The notes beneath the pieces were generated by a model that saw nothing but the letters and a program-made list of their open reading frames with translations, did no database searches and was not told the origin of the DNA. Of a stretch of DNA of 64,000 bases, positions 11,014 through 21,703 are shown piece by piece. Position numbers and translations under genes: made by a program. Position 1 is the first letter of the stretch, and each line of letters opens with the position of its first letter. This DNA comes from Vandiemenella viatica. Lineage: Eukaryota; Arthropoda; Insecta; Orthoptera; Morabidae. The stretch spans positions 27,805,112 through 27,869,111 of the forward strand of contig JARYHS010013630.1 in NCBI GenBank assembly GCA_031002005.1, written 5' to 3'.

Positions 11014-13113
11014 TGTCGCGAAAACTGCGGCCAGTGAAATTTGCGGCCAGTGAAATCTGCGGCCAGAATTCTCAACAATGCTGTAGCGGCATGTTTATTA
11101 TAGAATAGGATCAAACTGGTTGTATTGTTAAAAGCCGCCCCACCGGCGCTCTGAGCGGATTGCTGCATTTGTAGCCAATGTTTCTAAACAGCAGGTTGAC
11201 AGTACAGATGTTTTATAGTTTATAACTGTTATTAAAATACAAGTTTTATTCTTGCTTAAAAGACGTAGAAAAGAATTGTAATAACGAGGCAGATACTTAC
11301 AGAATCGTAGAAGATTTCATGCAAAATCTCCCTTTGCCTCACATTACTAGTGCAGGAGGCTTCGCATTCGCGAGGACGGTGGTTCGAATCCCTGTCCGGG
11401 CATCCAGATTTGGGTTTTCCATGGTTTCCCAAATCACTTCAGGCAAATTCCGGGATGCTTCCTTCAAAAGGCCATGGCCGAATTCCTTCCCATTCCTTGC
11501 CCCCCCCCCACCCCCCCATCCTTTCCCGTCTCTAAAGATCTCGCTGTTAGAGAGACGTTAAGCAAATAAGAAACTAGTGTAGGAAAAAATATTCTACCAT
11601 CAGCAGTTGTGGGTTAACGTCATCCACATCAAATTTCCCCACAGACGACACGATAATGGAGTGACATCGCTCCATTTGGACGGATGGAGCGATCGTGTAT
11701 GGCCGCCTCTAGACGACCTCGGCCACTCCGATCTAGTTAGTACCGCACTGGATTTTCCGAACAGTGTTGCAGATCAGCAAAAAAGTCTAAGAAACCTGTG
11801 AAACATTTGCGTCTCTATTAAAAAAAAAAATAGAAATTAACTTGGCTGTTTCGGGCGTGTAATGTAAAATGATTTGTTCACGTAATAACTTCCAGGCCAC
11901 GATTTAGTGAGACCAGGTCGGGTCGTCTAAAGGGGCGTTTAGAGTGATTAGGACGGCGCGGCATGACACAAAGAGAAGAGGTATTGGCCGCAGATTTCGC
12001 AGATTTTAGGTTGGCCGCAAATTTCACTGGTCGCAGTTTTCACATATCCAAACAAAAGCTTGTTTGGAAAACGCCAGTACCATACAAAAAGCAACAATAT
12101 AAGACGGAAATATAGCCTCAGATAACAAAAAACAAAAAAAACAAGCGCGTGCCGATTGCATAAAATTTTGGGTTTTTCATGTAAGAAACAGTGGCGAAGC
12201 TATCGGAGGGCTAGGCGGTGCCGTGCAATGGGGTCCCTAAGCTCCGGGATTCCCCAAGTGCAGCTAAGGGGCCCCCAAGCTCAGCTCGTGGGACCCTCAC
12301 AAGACATGGTAGAGCTAAAAAAGAAAGGCCCATCTGGCCTGAGGGCCCCCAAAATATTTTTTTGCTCCAGGGGTCTCATTAACCTAGCTACGCCATTTGT
12401 AAGAAGATCAGCAAGAAGTAGTGGCTCAAGATCAGTCCTCTAACGAACCATAAAGGGAACTGAGAAAATCACTTTACTACTTGGTTAATACCTCATTAGC
12501 CAACCAAAGCCAAATTATGGAATGTTGTTGGTAGAAGTTGTCTGAGAAGAAATGAGACTTGTATTCCGGAAACAAGTCGTCGACTTTTTCTTTATTTTAT
12601 TGAGCGGCTGCGGTTGTGTGAATGTTAATATCGTTTTAGAACACTTCAGTTGCGGAATAACACAATCAGGATATTGTTGATTTTACTTTAAATCGTAAAA
12701 TCCAATGGAATAGTACATGTAAGAGGACAACAATTTAAAGGACCTGGCATTTATTTTATCATTGACGCAGTGCACAACGTAGTTCCATTATATCTGCTGC
12801 GCTTCTTTTTGATTTACTGGACAAATCACTTTGCGTCCTTCGTTGAAGGCTTTCACGCACCTTGTCACCAGGGGCGTAGCTACTATGGGGCTAGGCGGTG
12901 CAGTGCACCGGGGCCCCTACGCTCAAGGGGCCCCCAAGCGCTGTTCAGAGGGCCCACGGGCCTTCACGGCAAACTGGAGACTTTTTTTTCTCTACCGTCG
13001 TCTAAGGGGGACCCTAAGACACAGGGAGCCCCCTCACTAAGAGGCCCTCACCGTTCATTCAGGCCCCCAACCACTGCTCAGGAGGCCCCCAAGCACAACT
13101 CAGGAGCCCCCGG
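11014..13113 (+). repeat. tandem array unit 3
   Basis: This is the third unit. It carries the 12-bp segment like unit 1, but AAGCTCAGCTC and AGACTTG variants like unit 4, so variants are mosaic across units. Confidence 0.9.
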
Positions 13114-15309
13114 TGTCGCGAAAACTGCGGCCAGTGAAATTTGCGGCCAGTGAAATCTGCGGCCAGAATTCTCAACAATGCTGTAGCGGCATGTTTATTA
13201 TAGAATAGGATCAAACTGGTTGTATTGTTAAAAGCCGCCCCACCGGCGCTCTGAGCGGATTGCTGCATTTGTAGCCAATGTTTCTAAACAGCAGGTTGAC
13301 AGTACAGATGTTTTATAGTTTATAACTGTTATTAAAATACAAGTTTTATTCTTGCTTAAAAGACGTAGAAAAGAATTGTAATAACGAGGCAGATACTTAC
13401 AGAATCGTAGAAGATTTCATGCAAAATCTCCCTTTGCCTCACATTACTAGTGCAGGAGGCTTCGCATTCGCGAGGACGGTGGTTCGAATCCCTGTCCGGG
13501 CATCCAGATTTGGGTTTTCCATGGTTTCCCAAATCACTTCAGGCAAATTCCGGGATGCTTCCTTCAAAAGGCCATGGCCGAATTCCTTCCCATTCCTTGC
13601 CCCCCCCACCCCCCCATCCTTTCCCGTCTCTAAAGATCTCGCTGTTAGAGAGACGTTAAGCAAATAAGAAACTAGTGTAGGAAAAAATATTCTACCATCA
13701 GCAGTTGTGGGTTAACGTCATCCACATCAAATTTCCCCACAGACGACACGATAATGGAGTGACATCGCTCCATTTGGACGGATGGAGCGATCGTGTATGG
13801 CCGCCTCTAGACGACCTCGGCCACTCCGATCTAGTTAGTACCGCACTGGATTTTCCGAACAGTGTTGCAGATCAGCAAAAAAGTCTAAGAAACCTGTGAA
13901 ACATTTGCGTCTCTATTAAAAAAAAAATAAATAGAAATTAACTTGGCTGTTTCGGGCGTGTAATGTAAAATGATTTGTTCACGTAATAACTTCCAGGCCA
14001 CGATTTAGTGAGACCAGGTCGGGTCGTCTAAAGGGGCGTTTAGAGTGATTAGGACGGCGCGGCATGACACAAAGAGAAGAGGTATTGGCCGCAGATTTCG
14101 CAGATTTTAGGTTGGCCGCAAATTTCACTGGTCGCAGTTTTCACATATCCAAACAAAAGCTTGTTTGGAAAACGCCAGTACCATACAAAAAGCAACAATA
14201 TAAGACGGAAATATAGCCTCAGATAACAAAAAAAACAAGCGCGTGCCGATTGCATAAAATTTTGGGTTTTTCATGTAAGAAACAGTGGCGAAGCTATCGG
14301 AGGGCTAGGCGGTGCCGTGCAATGGGGTCCCTAAGCTCCGGGATCCCCCAAGTGCAGCTAAGGGGCCCCCAAGCTCAGCTCGTGGGACCCTCACAAGACA
14401 TGGTAGAGCTAAAAAAGAAAGGCCCATCTGGCCTGAGGGCCCCCAAAATATTTTTTTGCTCCGGGGGTCTCATTAACCTAGCTACGCCATTTGTAAGAAG
14501 ATCAGCAAGAAGTAGTGGCTCTAACGAATCATAAAGGGAACTGAGAAAATCACTTTACTACTTGGTTAATACCTCATTAGACAACCAAAGCCAAATTATG
14601 GAATGTTGTTGGTAGAAGTTGTCTGAGAAGAAATGAGACTTGTATTCCGGAAACAAGTCGTCGACTTTTTCTTTATTTTATTGAGCGGCTGCGGTTGTGT
14701 GAATGTTAATATCGTTTTAGAACACTGCAGTTGCGGAACAACACAATCAGGATATTGTTGATTTTACTTTAAAGTAAAATCAATGGAATAGTACATGTAA
14801 GAGGACAACAATTTAAAGGACCTGGCATTTATTTTATCATTGACGCAGTGCACAACGTAGTTCCATTATATCTGCTGCGCTTCTTTTTGATTTACTGGAC
14901 AAATCACTTTGCGTCCTTCGTTGAAGGCTTTCACGCACCTTGTCACCAGGGGCGTAGCTACTATGGGGCTAGGCGGTGCAGTGCACCGGGGCCCCTACGC
15001 TCAAGGGGCCCCCAAGCGCTGTTCAGAGGGCCCACGGGCCTTCACGGCAAACTGGAGACTTTTTTTTCTCTACCGTCGTCTAAGGGGGACCCTAAGACAC
15101 AGGGAGCCCCCTCACTAAGAGGCCCTCACCGTTCATTCAGACCCCCAACCACTGCTCAGGAGGCCCCCAAGCACAACTCAGGAGCCCCCAGCCTCAGTTC
15201 AGGGGGCCCCTATCAGCAACACAAAGCAAAAAAAAGTCACCCATCTGGCCTGAGGAACCAAAATAATTTCTTTTGCACGGGGGCCCTTGTTGACCTAGTT
15301 ACGCCACTG
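13114..15309 (+). repeat. tandem array unit 4 with complete end MITE
   Basis: This is the last unit. It lacks the 12-bp segment. It differs from the others in retaining the full right part of the second MITE, ending TACGCCACTG at 15309 followed by the target duplication. This makes it the likely ancestral right end of the array. Confidence 0.9.
14947..15309 (+). mobile_element. complete hAT-type MITE, 363 bp
   Basis: The element runs from CAGGGGCGTAGCTACTATGG to CTAGTTACGCCACTG. The 8-mer CTTGTCAC occurs on both sides (14939-14946 and 15310-15317), an exact hAT-type target duplication. The body is GC-rich with repeated GGGGCCCC blocks. The same family, in the other orientation, is at 36416-36793. 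It encodes no protein; the open frame running through it is not credible. Confidence 0.9.
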
Positions 15310-15441
15310 CTTGTCACTGTTGTGTAAAGCAACGCAAGGTTCTTGAAGACCTTTATAACATTGTCGTGCTGTTTGGCTTCTGGCACAATCAATCTTTATC
15401 CATCTCCTTTCTTCTATACCCGAATTCCTGGCAACATTAGG

Positions 15442-15558
15442 CAGGGCCGGCGCTTGGCTTCATGGCCTGAGACCCCTACAATTGGTATTTGGGTCCTCCC
15501 GTCAACCGGTGGGCCCGGGTACTTTTGACCCGCTTATCCCCCCTAATGCCGGCCCTGA
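15442..15558. mobile_element. hAT-type MITE, 117 bp (CAGGGCCGGCG ends)
   Basis: It starts CAGGGCCGGCGCTTGG and ends CCTAATGCCGGCCCTG, an inverted pair. The 8-mer ACATTAGG lies immediately on both sides (15434-15441 and 15559-15566). A related element with the same ends is at 54147-54409. Both are non-autonomous. Confidence 0.88.
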
Positions 15559-15566
15559 CATTAGGC

Positions 15567-16815
15567 CATTAGCTAACAGAGACACTAGCTAACACGACTC
15601 TGTTCGTCTCGTCACTGCGCATGCGCGTGATGTTGGAAAGAAGAGTTCATTTCCTCTAAAGTAGGTATGTAACTAATGTGTAGAATAAGCGACATTAATT
15701 GGTTCCGTTTGTTGTGTCCTGCAGCCTGGCAAGAGTCGCAGGACTAGAAGAGTCGAACTGCCGCTAGCTGAAATTAATCAACAAACAAGCGGGGTATCTC
15801 TTTTTATAATCCGGAAACTCGGAATAGGGACAAAAAGGTTTTTTCTTTTTTATTCTGCTTACTAAGAAAACCAACAAGTATGACAAATCACTTTGAGACC
15901 CACGAAGCCGAATATCTCCCACTGAGAATATTCAGGACAAGAGGGAGGTACCTAATCCAAAGAGTCCTTACTTAACCAATCGACAACGTCTTCGATAGTC
16001 GTATCGATCCATCCAAAACTTCGGTGAAAGAAGTTCATCCACCACAGGCACTCTAAAAAGGATTGATACGAAAAGACATCTCCGTCCGAATCAACTAATA
16101 GCAGTTCTCTCTGCCGAAGATCCATAAAACTTGAAGACCCTAACTGTTAACAACGGCGACTACAGTAGCTAACATACACGTTGTCTTTCCGCTGTTCTCT
16201 TGGCTGCACTGCGTACTCGCTGGCCCAATGCACACACACACTGCTCTGTGTCTGTGTCTCCGCGTCGTCTCCTCTCCCCACCTCTCAGGCGGCGGTATTT
16301 ATAGCAGTCTATGACGCATCTGCCTGCCTGACGCGTCCCTTCTCGAAGCGTCTCACAGATTTCGTCACCCACGCCCTGTGCAGCTGCCCGACTGCGCAGC
16401 GACTGACGCAACCTGCCCTCACGAATGCTCACAGTTGACGCTCCCTATCACACTGTTGCACCATCCCAACACGCGCGGTCCACCACCTAACTTCGCGCAA
16501 CCTTTCGCACCCAGGCGACACTGCTGCTACCTCGCAACACGGTTAAACTGTTAAAGTTCCAACCCTCGTAATATAACACTTGACAAGACTCGCACAAGAT
16601 GGCTTCGGCGAAACGATAGAGTTGCGACGTGTTATCGAAATATTCCCATCTCTCAATCCTTATGTTAGATCTGTGTAAATTAATTATTCTGTGCTCCACA
16701 TTTCAAGAAAATAATTTTAACGGTATTTGAATCTGAGTAATCATGAAGAGGGAGAAAATTACTAAAGAGCAACGCGGCTTAGATTGAATGTTTGTAGCTT
16801 GCCCAGGACGACAAC
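15567..16815 (-). other. unassigned, promoter-like on minus strand
   Basis: The part at 16170-16550 is GC-richer than its surroundings. On the minus strand it holds a TATA box (16296-16303), and further downstream an AATAAA-like signal near 15848-15860. The combination could be a solo LTR or the 5' end of a host transcript. No matching second LTR, no protein motif and no clear termini were found, so I leave it unassigned. Confidence 0.3.
16296..16303 (-). promoter_or_regulatory. TATA box candidate
   Basis: The minus strand reads CTATAAATACCGCC in a GC-rich setting, a strong match to an arthropod TATA box. What it would drive is unknown. Confidence 0.35.
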
Positions 16816-16816
16816 A

Positions 16817-16914
16817 TCAGAGGGGCAGCAACTTCAGGCGGGCAGCAACTTCAAGCCGGCAGCACTTCAGCGGGGGCGGCATGCCCCGGCCCCGAAATTT
16901 CCTAGATCCACCAC
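16817..16914. repeat. short GC-rich repeats ending in hAT-like terminus
   Basis: Three imperfect copies of GGGCAGCAACTTCA-type sequence are followed by CCTAGATCCACCACTG, which resembles a hAT MITE right end. No left terminus or target duplication was found. Confidence 0.4.
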
Positions 16915-17091
16915 TGAATAAGGATGAAAACTGATTTTTCACCGCTTTGTTTTTTTTCCGGACATACAGTTTAACTCGCTGTGTATACCTGAGTTCGAAT
17001 TGCGATAATCCTGAGCCTGATTATTTTACCCCAGTGGGGTAGTTGACACTAACTATGAAACCATGAAACCTTAATTTACACTGATAGAGTA

Positions 17092-18443
17092 TGTAAGGAA
17101 CTAGACTGCATACTGGGGCTGAAGTATCGCCTAAGTGCCTTAACTTACACTCTTGTAGACTCACAGTTCTCAATAATACTTGCTTAAATTTGATTTGATT
17201 TAATTTGACCATGTAGCCAAGATGACTCAACTGAATGCCTAGGTCGCCACTAAATTTGTTACCCCCAAATTTAGAAAAGGGTTCGAGTAAACTACTAAAG
17301 CACACAAGGTTACTGTTAGAAAAATCCAAAGTTTTATTATCTTCAAAGTCACAAGTTCAAAATTGCATTTACAGTTGAGCAGGCATATCGAACTCTCCTT
17401 TCCAAAGTTACAGATTGTGGAGAGAAAACTAACCGACCGAAACCCCTTTAGCAAAATTAAAAGTTCTCAACAGTCATTGAAGTTATGATTTAACACGACA
17501 CGGTACAACATGATTGAACTAGCCCGCATGGCGAGTTACAACCAGCGCGACGAAAGCCAGACCGAAACAGACAGTAACCGACAAGAGACCAACAGGAACA
17601 GACAAACAGCAACCGACAAAAGACCCCCGGCAAGAACAGACCGGCTCTTTTATCGAAACCACGAGAACCAGTGACGTCAGCAAATGTATCACATCTTTTT
17701 CCTCCGCGTAGCTCAAAGAGTACGAAATTTATTTGACGATCCCGACTATTAAAAATGTTTAAACTTTGATAGTATCTGGACTTATCCACTAGAAGTCCGA
17801 CGGCAGTCTCTTGAGAAATTTAGAGTAATTAATTTTAGAGTTTTAGCTGTTTAAGACTCCGCGTAGTGATACATTCAAATTTGGGTAAAATCCCTAAGTG
17901 TTCTAGAACTTTTTACGCGCGTGCACAACAATCCGCGACAATCTACTTTACAAAAACTTAATTTCCGGACAAATGCTTAAACTTTTTATGAAAACCCATA
18001 TATGTATGAAATCGTCTCAATTAGGGCTATCTGCTGATATAAAATTTAGATTGATATCTCTTTTAGATAAAAAGCTTATTTTTTTCTCTTAATTAAAATC
18101 ACTAATTAGACTAATTACTTAATTTTACCGCCAAAATATCGGGGATAGTGCTGACTACAGCTGGTGATAAAAGTTCGGTTGTAGCTTTACTGGATTTAAA
18201 GATATTGCGAATCTTAGAATTTCACTATTCTGATCGCGTGTTTCAAAACTTGAACAAACGGGAATATCTCTTAAACTAAACGTTTCCCGATATGATAATT
18301 ACACTTTAAAATGATTTTTATAATGAATTACAACTGTGAGCAAGATTACAGGGAAATTCCTTAAAGTTGAAAACTACACTTCTCGAAATTTCTAAGTCCC
18401 GCCTAAGCAAAACTAGAATTGCCAAAATTCCAAGATCCTTACA
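17092..18443 (-). repeat. 3' LTR of the LARD-like element
   Basis: Length is 1352 bp. From about 17345 to 18443 it matches the other LTR almost base for base, with only a few single-base or short indels (for instance CGGC missing near 18111). The remaining end, 17092-17330, does not align with the other LTR except for the last ~10 bases. A TATA-like GATAAAAG (minus, 17646-17655) and an AATAAA (minus, near 17333) give plausible transcription start and polyadenylation signals. The 99-codon frame inside it is present in both LTRs and lacks motifs. Confidence 0.88.
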
Positions 18444-20740
18444 TGCCCCCTGAAGATTGAAGTTATTTTCCAAAGAAAACTAACTGAACATCTTGAAAAA
18501 CTAAAAGAAAAATTTAAAATCCCAAATGAAATTAACTATCGCATGTCGGTTCGGTTCTTTCTCTCCACCATTCATACTCAAAAGCAAAAATTATACTTTA
18601 TAACAATACCAAAAACTTTAACTTTCACCCAAAATTATCACCAAAGGTTTTCTCAAAACACATTCATTCTCTGAGTATCAATATTAAGGATAAATTACTA
18701 AAGTCATCCAATTATGACCAAAAAGCAAAAATGTGAAATATCAAATAATCACAAAATTATCAACAAGTGTGTTATAAACAATCACAAAATTGTCAAAATA
18801 TCAGACAAACTATCAAAATAAGAAACATAAATGGTTATAAACACAAATTATAAAATGTACATTGAAAAGGGTATTACCCATAAACATAAGAAAACATCAA
18901 ATTTGTTTTAAGAAAAAGTTAACATTAAAGTGTATTATTTTACAAAAATGGACATAGAAAATTGTTGTGTCTGAATAATTATGAACAAAATTATGCAATT
19001 CCTTGTAGGAAAGTCTTTCGTTTTCTAAACGTCTCTGTTTTAATATTGTTTCATTTTATTATGGCCTTAAATTACCACTTTCCCTTTAAACACTTATCAC
19101 AGAACTCCCTAAAATGGGTGAAAACCCAAGTCCTGTAACGGGAGCTGACAGTAAGGCTCGCAAATTATACAAAGCAAAAGCCTTATAGCTAGATCTGCCG
19201 AGAAATGTCCATTTTCCCCGGTTCCTGTCGCAGCAGGAGTGGCCTGGGGAACTTGGTCAGCTAGCTTGTCTGTGAACATACAAATCAGAAAAAAAAATGG
19301 GAATTAGTGGCGGCCAAACTGTTCTTAAACTCTAACATGTACATAAGAGAAAAATTTAATGAAAATACAAAAGTAAATGTACAAGTAGGTTAGTAAATAC
19401 AATAATGTTCCCACAAGTTGTTGGGAAATGAAACAGTAAATAATAATCTTCCTTAGCAAAGGAATGTAGTTACAATAGTTAAGGAAAAGCAAATGAAAAT
19501 ATTATTCATATAATGCATTAAGATTCAAGTTATAAAAATGACAAAAGATTCTTATATACGTAAAAATTATCAAAGTAAAGAAACACAAAATTGCACTTGG
19601 TTCTTGCCAAGTTAATGTATCACTTAAATTCAACTGAATTAGACAATAATAATTATATAGTGTTGTAGTTATTTACAAAATATTATCCCCAAAATAAAAC
19701 TAAACATCCTAAAAATGTATAGGGGAAAAAATTATAACTTATAAGGAAACGTAGTTTCCAAGCAGCAGTACACTGCTGCGACAAAATCGGGGTAGTTAGT
19801 GGCAACAAAGTTGCGAGTAACCAGTACACTGGTTCACAGTGACAAAATCTAGGTAAATACTTCTACATGTAGGGGGTCCTTAAAGGATGGGCAGCCCATG
19901 GCTGTAAGTTCTATGACCTAAGGGGAAAAATATCGGAGAAAATACATAGGGAACATCTTCTCAGTGTAGGGAAATATTAACTTGCATTATACAATATAAA
20001 TGGGTACCACTTGTAAACCCATGTAGGTGTATATCTTAACGAATGTCATTCTCATTTACTATGTAAGGAGGCACAAAATTCAAAATCATATATAGTGGAA
20101 GGGATATATATCTCTATAATTAATGTTGGGTTGCAAAGGGTAATGGAGCATATGTATGCCTCCTATCATCATAAACGTCAAATAATTCTCTAGGCGCAAG
20201 GAACAATCATCTTGCCTTATCCAAGTCTCTCAATGTTACATCTTATTAAAAAACACAAGGGTAAATATCTACTTAAACTAGTTCTCAGGTCAATCTTCTA
20301 CAATGAAAAACAAAACTAACATCCACTTTGAAATCTCATCTCAGAAAGTACATTATCTGCAAACAATTCAGTTATGTCAGCGCAAATCTCCTTAGAGTAT
20401 GTTGATGTACTGTGTGTTCTATGCTTTCCTAATCCTAATGTATGTATGAACAACGTCAGTGGCGCCTATAGGGAATATGTGGTGGGCTTGTGCTGTTCCT
20501 GTACAGTCACTCTCAATGTTTGGGGAATGGGGAAATGTGTCATGCCCATATATGAGATGTAACAGAATGTCATTTAACAGGAAAACCTAGAGCTCTGCTA
20601 AGCCAGCGGAACTGAATCAACACAGGAACAGAGTCCTGACTATCCTACTGCACCTCCTTCACGTTCATGCACAAAATGAGGTCACCCTGCGTGTTCCTAA
20701 AGCAATGTAATATATAAGTGAGGTCATCTCCTCAGTGGGC
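18444..20740 (-). other. non-coding internal region of LTR element
   Basis: This AT-rich internal region has no substantial open frame. It contains loosely repeated ATCACAAAATTATCAA-type sequence near 18700-18850. I see no decayed pol motif. Confidence 0.5.
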
Positions 20741-20744
20741 CGAT

Positions 20745-20985
20745 GCCTAAAATGCCATAGCATATAATAATGTGGGGTAATAACAATATAGTGGGGCAAT
20801 AATAGTGTGGGAAAATAATAATATGGTGGGATTCGCAGGCAAGTCTCTACGCTTCCTGGCCCAAGGGTAATAATAATAATGGGAAGAGTAGGAATGCCAA
20901 TAATAATAATAATAATAATAGGGATGGATCGCAGGCAAGTCTTAGCTTCATGTCCTGGTCCTGGGGTAATAATAATAGTGTAGCA
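20745..20985. repeat. ATA/TAA microsatellite with duplicated block
   Basis: Several runs of (TAA)n are interspersed with GTGGGG blocks. The phrase CGCAGGCAAGTCT occurs at about 20833 and again at about 20930. It lies within the LTR element's non-coding part. Confidence 0.7.
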
Positions 20986-21072
20986 TTCCCCCCTTATTGG
21001 TACTTCTTCTCTTCCAGCCTCCCCCCTCTCTTCTTTTTATAAACATAGAAACACAAGTATAATCTCCATCCC

Positions 21073-21678
21073 TTATTCAACAAGCACATCTACTCCTTCA
21101 TCATCACAAATAAATTCCCCTCCTTGACAGTCTCTCTCAGCATCTCTCAGCTTCATCTCCAATGTATCAAATTTCTCATCAAACCCAGCCTGGCAAATAA
21201 CTTCCCTAGGTAGCTGGTCACAAAATAACATTTGGATGTATACAAAAGAAAAACCAAGGTTGGGCAAAAGTTCAAGCTCCCATATAACCTTAAAAACTAC
21301 TATCTGCTTCATGAAGAAGTCAGCAAAACACATATGACATATAGCAGAAGGGAAAAAATAAACAATATCACTGGCAATAGTAACTGTCCTATTATTATGA
21401 ATGTGATTGCCTATTTGGGCAAAATCTGAAAAAACATCAACTAACATATACACCATAACATGTTGGAATATTTGTGTGGGACCCTGTATATCAAGGGCGA
21501 ATATTTTTAGTTTAAGGACATTCCTCCAATCATCAAATAATGAATTTTGATTAGGTGGGAAAGGGTTGAAGTAGCTTTTAATCTTGGGTCCCCTCCCAAA
21601 ACAAACAGCCTTCAAAATACTGGTCTTATCGTTTGGGGCTAAGGGGTTCAATGTACTCCATCTTAGTGCCCCTCCCAA
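21073..21678 (-). CDS. second ORF of LTR element, hypothetical (201 aa)
   Basis: This minus-strand frame overlaps the end of the 718-codon ORF by 53 bp in a different frame. It begins in the repeated ILKAVCFGRG segment and ends in an acidic, coiled-coil-like tail (FDEKFDTLEMKLRDAERDC). The middle is hydrophobic and could be chance. It might be reached by frameshifting or splicing from the upstream ORF, or be non-coding. I recognise no domain. Confidence 0.25.
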   Translation of the reverse strand: MGGALRWSTLNPLAPNDKTSILKAVCFGRGPKIKSYFNPFPPNQNSLFDDWRNVLKLKIFALDIQGPTQIFQHVMVYMLVDVFSDFAQIGNHIHNNRTVTIASDIVYFFPSAICHMCFADFFMKQIVVFKVIWELELLPNLGFSFVYIQMLFCDQLPREVICQAGFDEKFDTLEMKLRDAERDCQGGEFICDDEGVDVLVE

Positions 21679-21703
21679 AACAAACTGCTTTCAGAATAAA
21701 TCT
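21552..21703. repeat. imperfect ~75-bp tandem duplication
   Basis: Two adjacent segments (about 21552-21624 and 21633-21703) share CCCCTCCCAAAACAAAC followed by GCNTTCA. In the minus reading both encode ILKAVCFGRG. The duplication straddles the stop of the 718-codon ORF and may have changed its C-terminus. Confidence 0.65.

Larger units (their letters stand above)
6829..15309 (+). repeat. four-copy tandem array, ~2.1 kb unit
   Basis: The sequence TGTCGCGAAAACTGCGGCC recurs at 6829, 8929, 11014 and 13114, giving unit lengths of 2100, 2085 and 2100 bp and a last unit of 2196 bp to the end of its final MITE. The copies are nearly identical apart from small indels and a few substitutions. Each unit is composite: a TIR-bearing segment with iterated GCGGCCAGTGAAAT motifs, a SINE piece, a ~210-bp hAT-type MITE, unassigned sequence, then a second hAT-type MITE. 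In units 1-3 the second MITE is cut at CAGGAGCCCCC and joined to the next unit. In unit 4 it is complete with an 8-bp target duplication. The open frames repeated in every unit lack any protein motif and are treated as spurious. Confidence 0.95.

Noticed and set aside
7134..13667. Repeated short frames (MQNLPLP..., MWVNVIH..., MHKILGF...) in every array unit
   Set aside because: They recur because the DNA is tandemly repeated and they cover SINE and MITE sequence. No domain or start context supports translation.
6829..15309. CRISPR-like array
   Set aside because: The repeat unit is about 2.1 kb, there are no short repeats with unique spacers, and the DNA is eukaryotic.
14848..15327. 159-codon open frame over the last array unit
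   Set aside because: It runs from unassigned sequence through a MITE and past its end, is Gly/Pro/Arg-rich only because of GGGGCCCC repeats, and other units truncate it.
16169..16438. Overlapping 85-87-codon frames on both strands
   Set aside because: They overlap almost completely on opposite strands in GC-rich DNA, which is expected by chance when stop codons are rare.
17230..17260. Gypsy-type primer-binding site (minus AGTGGCGACC) inside the left LTR
   Set aside because: The LTR boundary is better set by the TGTAAGG/CCTTACA ends about 150 bp further left, and the motif is absent from the other LTR.
17490..17789. 99-codon Cys-rich frame in the left LTR, repeated at 24945-25244
   Set aside because: It is identical in both LTRs because LTRs duplicate, it spans the presumed promoter, and it shows no known domain.
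21232..21429. 65-codon plus-strand frame
   Set aside because: It lies antisense to the LTR element's second frame and has no motif.
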